From Myxococcus landrumus (lineage in GTDB: Bacteria > Myxococcota > Myxococcia > Myxococcales > Myxococcaceae), in assembly GCF_017301635.1 (NCBI RefSeq), contig NZ_CP071091.1:7494501-7558500 (forward strand): 64,000 nucleotides of DNA, in the 5' to 3' direction. Shown here in pieces: positions 16,101 to 23,542 of the stretch; position 1 is the stretch's first letter; every line of letters begins with the position of its first letter. A program made the translations under genes and the position numbers. The notes beneath the pieces are model-generated. The model did not search any database and was not told where the DNA came from. It worked only from the letters and a program-made list of their open reading frames with translations.

Positions 16101-16871
16101 ATGAGCGAGCCCGTGCGGGACTTCTACGAGGGGCTGGCGGAGGAGTACCACCTGCTCTTCGCCAACTGGGCGCAGACGGTGGAGCGACAGGGCGCCACGC
16201 TGGATGCCCTGCTGCGCCGCAGCGGCGCACCCCCACCTCGGCGTGTGTTGGATTGCGCGTGTGGCATCGGCACCCAGGCCCTGGGGCTCGCGGGCCGAGG
16301 CTACGTCGTCCACGCCACCGACCTGAGCCCCTCCGCCGTGGCTCGCGCCGAACGCGAGGCCCGGGTCATGGGCGTCCACCTCACCACGGGCGTCGCGGAC
16401 ATGCGGACCCTGGACGTCCAGGTGTCAGGCGCGTTCGACGTCGTGGTCGCCTTCGACAATGCCATCCCTCATCTGCTCACCGACGAGGACCTGGACGCCG
16501 CCGCGAACGCGATGGTCGCCAAGCTGGTGCCGGGGGGACTGCTGGCGCTGAGCGTGCGCGACTACGATTTGCTCGTGGCGCAGCAGCCGCGCTTCACCTC
16601 GGAGCGGGTGCTCGACGCGCCGGAGGGGCGGCGCATCCTGTTCCAGGTCTGGGATTGGGCCACGGACGGCAGGACGTACAAGGTCCACCAGTTCATCCTG
16701 CGCCCTGAAGGTTCAGGCTGGCAGGCCACCGAGCACACCGGCGTCTACCGGGCCCTCCAGCGCGTGGAGGTGGAGCGGGCGCTGACTCGCGCGGGCCTGG
16801 TGGACACGCGCTGGTACGCCCCCGAGGAGACGGGCTTCTATCAGCCCATCCTCACCGGGCGCCGGCTGTGA
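16101..16871 (+). CDS. class I SAM-dependent methyltransferase
   Basis: The protein of 256 residues has a Rossmann methyltransferase core. Motif I is VLDCACGIGTQALGLA, motif II is ATDLSPSAVARAEREA, and the acidic motif IV is FDVVVAFDNAIPHL. The C-terminal part adds strands typical of small-molecule methyltransferases of the glycine-sarcosine type. The substrate is not evident. The gene is 52 bases downstream of the thioesterase on the same strand. Confidence 0.85.
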   Translation: MSEPVRDFYEGLAEEYHLLFANWAQTVERQGATLDALLRRSGAPPPRRVLDCACGIGTQALGLAGRGYVVHATDLSPSAVARAEREARVMGVHLTTGVADMRTLDVQVSGAFDVVVAFDNAIPHLLTDEDLDAAANAMVAKLVPGGLLALSVRDYDLLVAQQPRFTSERVLDAPEGRRILFQVWDWATDGRTYKVHQFILRPEGSGWQATEHTGVYRALQRVEVERALTRAGLVDTRWYAPEETGFYQPILTGRRL

Positions 16872-16878
16872 AGCATGC

Positions 16879-18339
16879 TCAGCCGCCGCGCTTCGCGTCC
16901 GCGGGGGCGTTGGGGTGGCGGATGAGCAGCAGCCGAAGCTGCGGCTGACGGCGCACGGCCTCCTGTTTGAGCAGGTGCGCGATGAGCGCCGGGGGCGCCG
17001 CGCTCCAGCGCGCGATGTTCTGGATGAGCATGGGCGAGCGATACGTGCGCCCGCACAACATCGACGCTGTCTTTCCATCCACGGACATACCCACGAGCGC
17101 ACCCAGGGCGCGGCCCTCCGTGTTGAGGATGAGCTCCACCTTCTCCTCGGCGGGGCCGGTGGTGAAGCGCTGACGCAGCACCTCGCGCGCGGAGCGCCGC
17201 GTGGACTCCGGCACATCGCGGTCCACCGTCACCTTGTGCAGCTCCATCAAGCGCCGGGAGCTCCACAGCCGACGGAACAGTCCCGAGGGAAGCTGCGGGT
17301 TGCGCACCAGCCACCGCCGCACCCCCGTGTCCGCCGTGAAGGCCGCGCGGCCGCACAGCGCCTCCAGGCCCACGGGGTTTCGATGGTTGCGCGCGATGAG
17401 CCGAGCGTGCGCCAGGCCCGTGCGGGGATTCTCCATCACTGCCTTGATGACGGCGGGCACCGGGTCGAAGCACAGCGCGGACAGCTCCGGGTCCTCCGCC
17501 CCACGCGCGAACGCCACGCGTTGATCCTCCGGCAGCGGGTGCAGCCGCGTCTCGAAGAGCTGGCGGTAATTGCCCAGCGCCACCTCCGGGATGTCGTCCT
17601 CCACCGACTCGGCCTCCGCCTCCGGGGGCGAGGTGTCCTGGTGGGGCTCGGCGGCGGTGGGGGTCTCCGGGCCGCCGGCGTCAGCCACCGCCTCATCGAG
17701 CATCAGGTCGAGGGTGGGCAGCTCTTCCTCGGCGGCCTCGCCGGGGGCTGTGTGTGGCGCGAGCGGCTCATAGCCAGGGTTCACGGTGGCGGAGGGCGCC
17801 GCGCTCGCTCCAGGGCTCATCGCGGCGGAGGGCGCCACGCCCGCGCTCACCACGGCGGCGGCCGCTCCCGCTCCAGGGCTCATCACGGCGGAAGGTGCCG
17901 CGCCAGGGCTCACCACGGCGGAGGAGGCCGCGCCCGCTCCAGGGCTCATCACGGCGGAAGGTGCCGCGCCAGGGCTCACCACGGCGGAGGAGGCCGCGCC
18001 CGCGCCAGGGCTCGCGGAGGCGGAGGGTGCCACGCCCGCGCCCTGGCTCCCGGGCGGAGAGGGCATGGGCCTGTGGGGGGCCACCCCGGGGGTGCCCCGC
18101 ATGCCGGGGGCCGCTGGGGGAGGTGCTCCCCCCGCACCCGCCACGGGGAGCAGGGCTCCCTGGGAGACCAGCCGGGTGAGGATGCCCTGGAGCCGCTCGG
18201 CGGGCAGGCCCGTGAGGGCGGGCAGATTCCGGGCGGCCGTGGCGCCATCCAGCCGGGAGAGCACGAAGCCCTCCTCCGGACTGAGGGCCAGGCTGCGAAG
18301 GTCCACCTTCGGGTTCGGCTTGGGAATCCAATCCGTCAT
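16879..18339 (-). CDS. protein with N-terminal winged-helix-like domain, Ala/Pro/Ser repeat linker and HEAT-like C-terminal region
   Basis: The protein has 486 residues. Residues 1-70 form a small helical domain (LSPEEGFVLSRLDGATAARNL) of a kind common in myxobacterial signalling proteins. Residues about 75-250 are low complexity, with alternating PSAVMSPGAG and SSAVVSPGAA units. The C-terminal half is helical, with pairs such as ARLIARNHRNPVGLEALCGR and ALIAHLLKQEAVRRQPQLRLLL that look like degenerate HEAT/leucine-rich variant repeats (RNP..P..L). Such repeats usually bind proteins. The start at 18339 places the N-terminal domain first; upstream in-frame sequence is Pro/Arg-rich and unlikely to be coding. 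Function unknown. Confidence 0.65.
   Translation of the reverse strand: MTDWIPKPNPKVDLRSLALSPEEGFVLSRLDGATAARNLPALTGLPAERLQGILTRLVSQGALLPVAGAGGAPPPAAPGMRGTPGVAPHRPMPSPPGSQGAGVAPSASASPGAGAASSAVVSPGAAPSAVMSPGAGAASSAVVSPGAAPSAVMSPGAGAAAAVVSAGVAPSAAMSPGASAAPSATVNPGYEPLAPHTAPGEAAEEELPTLDLMLDEAVADAGGPETPTAAEPHQDTSPPEAEAESVEDDIPEVALGNYRQLFETRLHPLPEDQRVAFARGAEDPELSALCFDPVPAVIKAVMENPRTGLAHARLIARNHRNPVGLEALCGRAAFTADTGVRRWLVRNPQLPSGLFRRLWSSRRLMELHKVTVDRDVPESTRRSAREVLRQRFTTGPAEEKVELILNTEGRALGALVGMSVDGKTASMLCGRTYRSPMLIQNIARWSAAPPALIAHLLKQEAVRRQPQLRLLLIRHPNAPADAKRGG
17877..18008. repeat. two near-identical 66-bp tandem coding repeats
   Basis: A 66-bp unit beginning GGGCTCATCACGGCGGAAGG occurs twice in direct succession with at most one mismatch. 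Diverged shorter units lie on the left side to about 17790. They encode the Ala/Pro/Ser linker of the surrounding gene. Such arrays expand and contract easily by slippage or recombination. Confidence 0.8.
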
Positions 18340-18533
18340 CGCGCCCGAGTCTCCCACGACCCGTGGCCTTCGCGGAGCCCCAGATGTCCCAGGAAATCGA
18401 GCCGGTGACGGCTGTCGAAAAATGCGCGTGAGGCTGGATGGCGGGGTGTCTGCCTGCCTGCCCGGCCGCGGGAGGGGGCCTCGGGCACGCGGTGGGTTGA
18501 CGTGAAGCCCCTGCCTGGACACAACTTTACCCC

Positions 18534-18941
18534 ATGTCCAAGCCCATCCAGACCTATGGCGAGTTCTGGCCCTTCTACCTTCGCGAGCACTCGCTGCCGG
18601 TGACTCGGCGCTTCCACTTCGTGGGGAGCTGCCTGGGTGTGGCCACGGCCGTCGCGGCCATTGTCACGGGCCGCTCGGCGCTGATTCCCGTCGCCCTGGT
18701 CTCCGCCTATGGCTTCGCGTGGTTCAGCCACTTCTTCATCGAGCGCAACAAGCCCGCCAGCTTCAAGTATCCGCTGTGGTCGTTCATCTCGGACTTCCGC
18801 ATGGCGGGGTTGATGGCCGTGGGGCAGCTCGATGGCCACATGGAGCGGGCCTTCGCGAATGGCGCGCAGGGCACCGGCGCCAACAGCCTGTCGCCCGCGC
18901 AGCTCGCGCAGGGCGAGGCCCAGGCTCAGCAGGCCCGGTAG
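18534..18941 (+). CDS. Mpo1-like (DUF962) membrane protein
   Basis: The protein of 135 residues matches the Mpo1/YGL010w family: an N-terminal FWPFYLREHS, RRFHFVGS, two hydrophobic hairpins, and WFSHFFIERNKPASF. In yeast Mpo1 is an Fe(II) dioxygenase that shortens 2-hydroxy fatty acids by alpha-oxidation, with conserved His as metal ligands; the equivalent His residues (HS, HF, SHF) are present. Myxobacteria make 2-hydroxy fatty acids, so a lipid role is plausible, but that is inference. Confidence 0.8.
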   Translation: MSKPIQTYGEFWPFYLREHSLPVTRRFHFVGSCLGVATAVAAIVTGRSALIPVALVSAYGFAWFSHFFIERNKPASFKYPLWSFISDFRMAGLMAVGQLDGHMERAFANGAQGTGANSLSPAQLAQGEAQAQQAR

Positions 18942-19073
18942 TTCTCCAGGGCCTCACGCGCAGCGGGAGGGGCCTGGCCACGGGCCCTCCAAGTCCCATC
19001 ACAGCGCTGGAAGGTTGACGCCCCGTGCATCAATCGCGGGCGTCCCTTCCGAGTTGCGCTAGATTCGCCGCCC

Positions 19074-19796
19074 ATGGGACGCATTTTCGAGACACGCAAG
19101 GCCACGATGATGGCCCGCTGGAACAAGATGGCGAAGGTGTTCACGCGCATCAGCAAGGACATCGCCATCGCGGTGAAGTCCGGCGGGCCCAGCCCCGACA
19201 CGAACTCCACGCTGCGCCGAGTGCTCCAGAACGCCCGCGCCGCGAACATGCCGAAGGACAAGGTCGAGGCCGCCATCAAGCGCGCCAGCGGCAAGGACAC
19301 CACCCAGTACGACATCGTCCTGTACGAGGGTTACGCGCCGCACGGCATCGCGTTGATTGTGGAGACGGCCACGGACAACGTGGTGCGCACCGTGGCGAAC
19401 GTGCGTGCGTGCTTCAACAAGCACTCCGGCAACCTGGGCAGCACCGGCAGCGTCGCGTACATGTTCAAGCACATGGGTGTCTTCCGGCTCAACCCGGAGG
19501 GCATCTCCCCGGATGAGCTGGAGCTGGAGCTCATCGACCACGGCCTCGAGGAGATGGGCGAGGGCACGGGCGAGAAGGGTGAGAAGCAGCTCATCATCCG
19601 CTGTGCGTTCGCCGACTTCGGCAAGCTCCAGCACGCCATCGAGGAGAAGGGCCTGACGCCCGTCTCCGCCGACTCCGAGTACATCGCGGAGAACCTCATC
19701 GAGCTGCCCGAGGAGAAGGCCACCGAGGTGCTCGAGCTGGTCGACATGCTGGAGCAGGACGACGACGTCCAGCGCGTGTTCCACAACCTCGGTTGA
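19074..19796 (+). CDS. yebC: YebC/PmpR-family protein
   Basis: The protein of 240 residues has the family length and the N-terminal motif FETRKATMMARWNKMAKVFTRISKDI, with the conserved central block YEGYAPHGIALIVE. Bacterial YebC proteins were long annotated as DNA-binding regulators; recent work links them, like mitochondrial TACO1, to translation of proline stretches. The start context (ATG at 19074) fits the family. It stands as a single gene. Confidence 0.93.
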   Translation: MGRIFETRKATMMARWNKMAKVFTRISKDIAIAVKSGGPSPDTNSTLRRVLQNARAANMPKDKVEAAIKRASGKDTTQYDIVLYEGYAPHGIALIVETATDNVVRTVANVRACFNKHSGNLGSTGSVAYMFKHMGVFRLNPEGISPDELELELIDHGLEEMGEGTGEKGEKQLIIRCAFADFGKLQHAIEEKGLTPVSADSEYIAENLIELPEEKATEVLELVDMLEQDDDVQRVFHNLG

Positions 19797-19871
19797 GATG
19801 TCTTTCCGGCCCGGGATGGAGTGGGCGCTCCTCCCCGCGAGCGTCCCCGTCTCCGGGCTGGTTCCTTTCCC

Positions 19872-20402
19872 TCACTTCAAGTCGTAGACCTTGCGCAGCA
19901 CGACGCCGCCGCGCAGCAGGTCCACCTCCACGCGGCGGGCATCCTTCACCTGGGCATATGCCTCCAGCATCTTCTCCGGCGTGTCGAGGGCGTGGCCATT
20001 GACATACTGGAGGATGTCTTCGTTCTGGAGCCCCAGCTTCTCGTAGATGGAGCCCGGGGGGATGTCGGAGACCTGGATGCCCAGTGGCTTGCCCTGCTTG
20101 GAGGCGAATGCAATGCGGACATCCGGCCGCGTACATACGTTTTGAGGGGTGCGCGCGCTGTCCCCGACGGTGATTTCGTAGGCGTGCTCACCCACCTGGC
20201 GCACGACGGTGTCCTTGTAGGGGTCGTCACGAATCGGCTCCAAGGGAGGTTCACGAGTCGGCTCCGAGGGGGCCGCTTCACGAATTGGCTCCGAGGGCGC
20301 CTCGTGAAACATCCGCGAGCCGTACAGTCCCACCGCCAGCGTGGCGACCAGGGTGAGCGCGACGCCCCATCGCCAGACATACTTCCGGGACAAGGGTTTC
20401 AT
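19872..20402 (-). CDS. GspC-like single-pass membrane PDZ protein (copy B)
   Basis: The protein of 176 residues has one N-terminal transmembrane helix (about residues 12-30) and a linker containing a repeated [SPT]EP[IT]RE motif (residues 36-60). A C-terminal PDZ domain (about 95-176) contains the blocks GKPLGIQVSDIPPGSIYEKL, NEDILQYVNGH and VEVDLLRGGVVLRKVYDLK. The PDZ half closely resembles the C-terminal domain of type II secretion protein GspC, but the HR domain that precedes it in GspC is reduced. No gsp genes are nearby. It follows a paralogue by 30 bases, so the two form an operon arising from tandem duplication. Confidence 0.78.
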   Translation of the reverse strand: MKPLSRKYVWRWGVALTLVATLAVGLYGSRMFHEAPSEPIREAAPSEPTREPPLEPIRDDPYKDTVVRQVGEHAYEITVGDSARTPQNVCTRPDVRIAFASKQGKPLGIQVSDIPPGSIYEKLGLQNEDILQYVNGHALDTPEKMLEAYAQVKDARRVEVDLLRGGVVLRKVYDLK

Positions 20403-20432
20403 GGTGGGGTTGACCTCCTCTCTTCGAGCCCC

Positions 20433-20933
20433 TCACTTCAAGTCGTAGACCTTGTGCAGCACGACACCGTCGCGCAGCAGGTCCACCTCCACGCGGCGGA
20501 CATCCTGCGACTCGGTGTAGGCCGTCATGGCCTTCTGGGGCGTGTCGAGGGAGTGGCCATTGACGCGCTGGATGATGTCTCCGTTCTCGAGCCCCAGCCG
20601 GGCGTAGATGGAGCCAGGGCGGATGGCGAAGAGCTTGAAGCCCGTGGCCTTGCCCTCCGTGAAGGCGGGGACGATGCGGGCCTGGGTGGCGGGTGATTCG
20701 TTCTGCTGCGAGAGCTGCTCGGTGAGGCTCGTCGCGACAGTGACTTCGTAGCCGTGCTCGCTCACCTGTCGCACGTCGCCGGCCTTCGCGAGGCCCTCCT
20801 GGAGCGGCACCGTGGGGTCCGCCGGCGTCTCATGCATCAGCTTGGAGACGAACAGGAGTCCCGCCGCCATCGCGGTGACCGGGACGAACGCGATTCCGAA
20901 CAACCAGAGGGACTTCCGGAACATGGGCTTCAT
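20433..20933 (-). CDS. GspC-like single-pass membrane PDZ protein (copy A)
   Basis: The protein of 166 residues has one N-terminal transmembrane helix (LFGIAFVPVTAMAAGLLF), a short linker, and a C-terminal PDZ domain with GKATGFKLFAIRPGSIYARL, NGDIIQRVNGHSLDTPQ and VEVDLLRDGVVLHKVYDLK. It shares the final residues KVYDLK and the MKP start with the downstream copy. The start at 20933 was chosen over one 48 bases upstream because it matches the paralogue. Role unknown; GspC-like PDZ domains bind secretion substrates or secretin partners. Confidence 0.78.
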   Translation of the reverse strand: MKPMFRKSLWLFGIAFVPVTAMAAGLLFVSKLMHETPADPTVPLQEGLAKAGDVRQVSEHGYEVTVATSLTEQLSQQNESPATQARIVPAFTEGKATGFKLFAIRPGSIYARLGLENGDIIQRVNGHSLDTPQKAMTAYTESQDVRRVEVDLLRDGVVLHKVYDLK

Positions 20934-21093
20934 CGTGTGGGCTGCCTCCTCCCCCCTTGGGGGCGGGGAGGGCGAGAGCAATCACGATGCCAGCGCATCC
21001 CTCATGTCTGTCTTCACTCGGGGGCCACACTTGGAAGCCAGACAGGACGCGCCGCGATGGGCCCGTCCTGTCAGGGCTTGTTCAACCGGGGAT

Positions 21094-21120
21094 GACAAGC
21101 TGTCGTGACAGGTTGTCACG
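21094..21120 (-). terminator. paired hairpins after msrA
   Basis: On the minus strand the msrA stop is followed within three bases by CGTGACA-N3-TGTCACG (perfect 7-bp arms), then by a smaller GACA-N3-TGTC hairpin. No strong T-run follows, so this may be a Rho-independent terminator of the weak high-GC type. Confidence 0.45.
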
Positions 21121-21122
21121 CC

Positions 21123-21779
21123 TCACGCGCTGACGCCGACCCCGATGGGGCAGCTCACGCCCGTGCCGCCCAGTCCGCAGTACCCGTCGGGGTTCTTCTC
21201 CAGGTACTGCTGATGGTAGTCCTCCGCGAAGTAGTACGTGGGCGCGGGGAGGATTTCGGTGGTGATGGTGCCCAGGCCCTTCGCGGAGAGCGCCTTCTGG
21301 TAGGCGACCCGGCTGGCCTCGGCGGCGCGTTGCTGGGCCTCGGTCGTGAAGTAGATGCCGGAGCGGTACTGCGTGCCCGCGTCGTTCCCCTGCCGCATGC
21401 CCTGCGTCGGGTCGTGGTTCTCCCAGAACACGCGCAGGAGCTGCTCGTAGCTGACCTTCTTCGGGTCGAACACGACGCGCACCACCTCGTTGTGGCCGGT
21501 GAGCCCGCTGCACACCTCGCGGTAGGTGGGGTTGGGCGTCAGGCCCGCCGCGTAGCCCACCGACGTGCTGTACACGCCCGGCGTCTTCCAGAACTTCCGC
21601 TCCGCGCCCCAGAAGCACCCCAGCCCGAAGATGGCGGCCTCATGGCCTTCCGGGAGGGGGCCCTTCAGGGGCGTGCCCAGCACCTCGTGCCGGGGGGGAA
21701 CAGGCATCTCCTCCGCGCGGCCAGGCAGCGCCTCCGCGGACGTCGGCATCCTCAGCTTCTTGGTGGAGTCGAAGAACAT
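21123..21779 (-). CDS. msrA: peptide-methionine (S)-S-oxide reductase
   Basis: The enzyme of 218 residues repairs methionine-S-sulfoxide. The catalytic block GLGCFWGAER puts the active Cys at about residue 55. The later blocks GYAAG, GHNEVVRVVFDP, FWENHDPTQG, YRSGIYF and AEDYHQQYLEKNP are all family signatures. The start at 21779 (MFFDSTKK) gives the usual N-terminal length and no signal peptide, so it acts in the cytoplasm; upstream in-frame sequence is not conserved. The resolving Cys residues near the C-terminus (YCGLG, SCPIG) are present. Confidence 0.94.
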   Translation of the reverse strand: MFFDSTKKLRMPTSAEALPGRAEEMPVPPRHEVLGTPLKGPLPEGHEAAIFGLGCFWGAERKFWKTPGVYSTSVGYAAGLTPNPTYREVCSGLTGHNEVVRVVFDPKKVSYEQLLRVFWENHDPTQGMRQGNDAGTQYRSGIYFTTEAQQRAAEASRVAYQKALSAKGLGTITTEILPAPTYYFAEDYHQQYLEKNPDGYCGLGGTGVSCPIGVGVSA

Positions 21780-21913
21780 GCCCCAGGAATAGCCTCCCGC
21801 CCGTCTGGTTTCACCCCCAGAAGGGGCAGCGGGCCCTGCGGGCGCCACGCGGAGCCGCTGGCCATCCGCCAAGGTAGGCCCGACTGCCCCGGTGAAATAG
21901 GGTCTCCCACCGC

Positions 21914-23542
21914 ATGCGCCTCCCCTCCGCCGCCGCCTTCCTGTGTCTCGTCCCCTCCCTCGCGCTCGCCGGGCAGCCAGATGCCCGCTGCCAGGGCTCT
22001 CCCAAGGCCCGCGCCGCGCGCTTCTCGGCGAAAGCGATGAAGGACGCCTCCCCCCAAGAGCGACATGCCGCGTACGTCCAGGCCTGCGCGCTCGACGAGG
22101 TCGTGGAGCTGACCCAGCAGCTCGTGCGCTTCAAGACGGTCAGCAGCGAGGTGCACGCCTCCAAGAGCCCGGAGGTCGCCGCCATGGGCCGCTTCCTCCA
22201 GAAGTGGGCCAAGGCCCATGGCATGGCGTACCGCGCCGTGGGCGCCAATGACGTGTTCGAGCTGTCCTGGGGCTCGGGTGCGCCCTCCTTGGGCCTCGTG
22301 TTCCACGGCGACGTGGTGCCCGCGCCCGCGCACGAGTGGAAGCGCCCGCCCTTCGAGCCCTACGTCCAGGACGGCCGCCTCTTCGGCCGGGGTGTCGAGG
22401 ACGACAAGGGGCCGCTCGCGTCGGCGCTGGTGGCGCTCGACTACGCGCGTCAACTGGGCCTGAAGCCCCAGGGCCGCGTGCTGGTCATCGTGGGCAACGG
22501 CGAGGAGAGCGACTGGAACGGCATGGGGAGGTACGCGGCCTCCGAGCCCAAGCCCACGCACGTCATCTCCGTGGACTCCGCCTACCCGGTGGTGGCCGCG
22601 CAGTCCGGCTTCGTCGCGTGGAACCTGGTGGCCCCCGTGGGGGAGGCGGTGAAGTCCCCGGGCGCCACCCTGCGCGCGGTCGACGTGAAGGGCGGCGAGT
22701 TCCTCACACAGGTGCCCGGCGCCGCGACGCTGAAGCTGGTGCCCGCGGAGGGCCGCTCGCTCGCGCAGGCGCTGACGGAGGTGCGAGCCGCCATCGACGC
22801 CGAGCAGAAGGCCCGCGCTTCGCTCAATGCCGAGGTGAAGGAGGACGCCCAGCAACTGGTGCTCACCGTGCATGGCAAGGCGGTGCACGCCTCCATCGCC
22901 GACGAGGGACACAACGCGCTGTGGGACTTGTCCGCGGTGGCGGCGCGCCTGCCGCTCGAGGACAACGGCATCACCGCCATGCTGCGCGTCCTGGTGCAGC
23001 GCTTCGACGGGGACCACTTCGGCAAGAAGCTGGGCGTGGCGTACTCGGATGACGGGTTGATGGGGCCGTTGATTTCCGCGCCCACCGTGCTGCGCGTGGC
23101 CGACGGCCAGGTGAGCCTGGGCGTCAACATGCGCCGTCCTCAGGGCCAGGATGCCGCGACGTTCAACGCCGCGCTCGACAAGGCCGCCGCGCTGGTGGGG
23201 CAGGACTCCGGTGGTCGCTTGAAGGAGGCCAGCGGGCGCTACGTGGGGGATGCGCATGTGGCGGACACGTCCGGCACGCTCGTCACCACGCTGATGGACA
23301 TCTACAAGCGCCACAAGAACGCCCCGGACGCGAAGCCCACGTCCGTGCGCGGCGGCACCTATGCGCGGCTGTTCCCCAAGGCCGTCGACTTCGGTCCCGG
23401 CTTCCCCGGCGAGGAGTACACGGGCCACGCGCCCGATGAGTCCATCTCGTTGGAGAGCCTGCACGCCGGAACACAGATGCTCGCGGAGGCCATCCACACG
23501 CTGGTGCTGTCGCCCGCGCCCGTGGGCTCACCCGTGAAGTGA
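21914..23542 (+). CDS. secreted M20-family dipeptidase
   Basis: The protein of 542 residues has a signal peptide (LPSAAAFLCLVPSLALAG). The M20 zinc peptidase fold follows. Metal and catalytic motifs are FHGDVVPAP with W, GRGVEDDKGP, and NGEESDWNGMG (the catalytic Glu and metal ligand Glu). The dimerisation (lid) domain occupies the middle. It ends with KAVDFGPGFPGEEYTGHAPDE, in which the last His is a zinc ligand. The layout is of the PepV/carnosinase-like dipeptidases, here exported to the periplasm or outside, which suits a predatory, peptide-feeding bacterium. Its 3' end overlaps the convergent kinase gene by 15 bases. Confidence 0.88.
   Translation: MRLPSAAAFLCLVPSLALAGQPDARCQGSPKARAARFSAKAMKDASPQERHAAYVQACALDEVVELTQQLVRFKTVSSEVHASKSPEVAAMGRFLQKWAKAHGMAYRAVGANDVFELSWGSGAPSLGLVFHGDVVPAPAHEWKRPPFEPYVQDGRLFGRGVEDDKGPLASALVALDYARQLGLKPQGRVLVIVGNGEESDWNGMGRYAASEPKPTHVISVDSAYPVVAAQSGFVAWNLVAPVGEAVKSPGATLRAVDVKGGEFLTQVPGAATLKLVPAEGRSLAQALTEVRAAIDAEQKARASLNAEVKEDAQQLVLTVHGKAVHASIADEGHNALWDLSAVAARLPLEDNGITAMLRVLVQRFDGDHFGKKLGVAYSDDGLMGPLISAPTVLRVADGQVSLGVNMRRPQGQDAATFNAALDKAAALVGQDSGGRLKEASGRYVGDAHVADTSGTLVTTLMDIYKRHKNAPDAKPTSVRGGTYARLFPKAVDFGPGFPGEEYTGHAPDESISLESLHAGTQMLAEAIHTLVLSPAPVGSPVK

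Noticed and set aside
16915..18408. Plus-strand frame over the HEAT-like gene, with His/Gly/Arg repeats
   Set aside because: The repeats are the antisense reading of the Ala/Pro/Ser linker repeats; no start context or motif.
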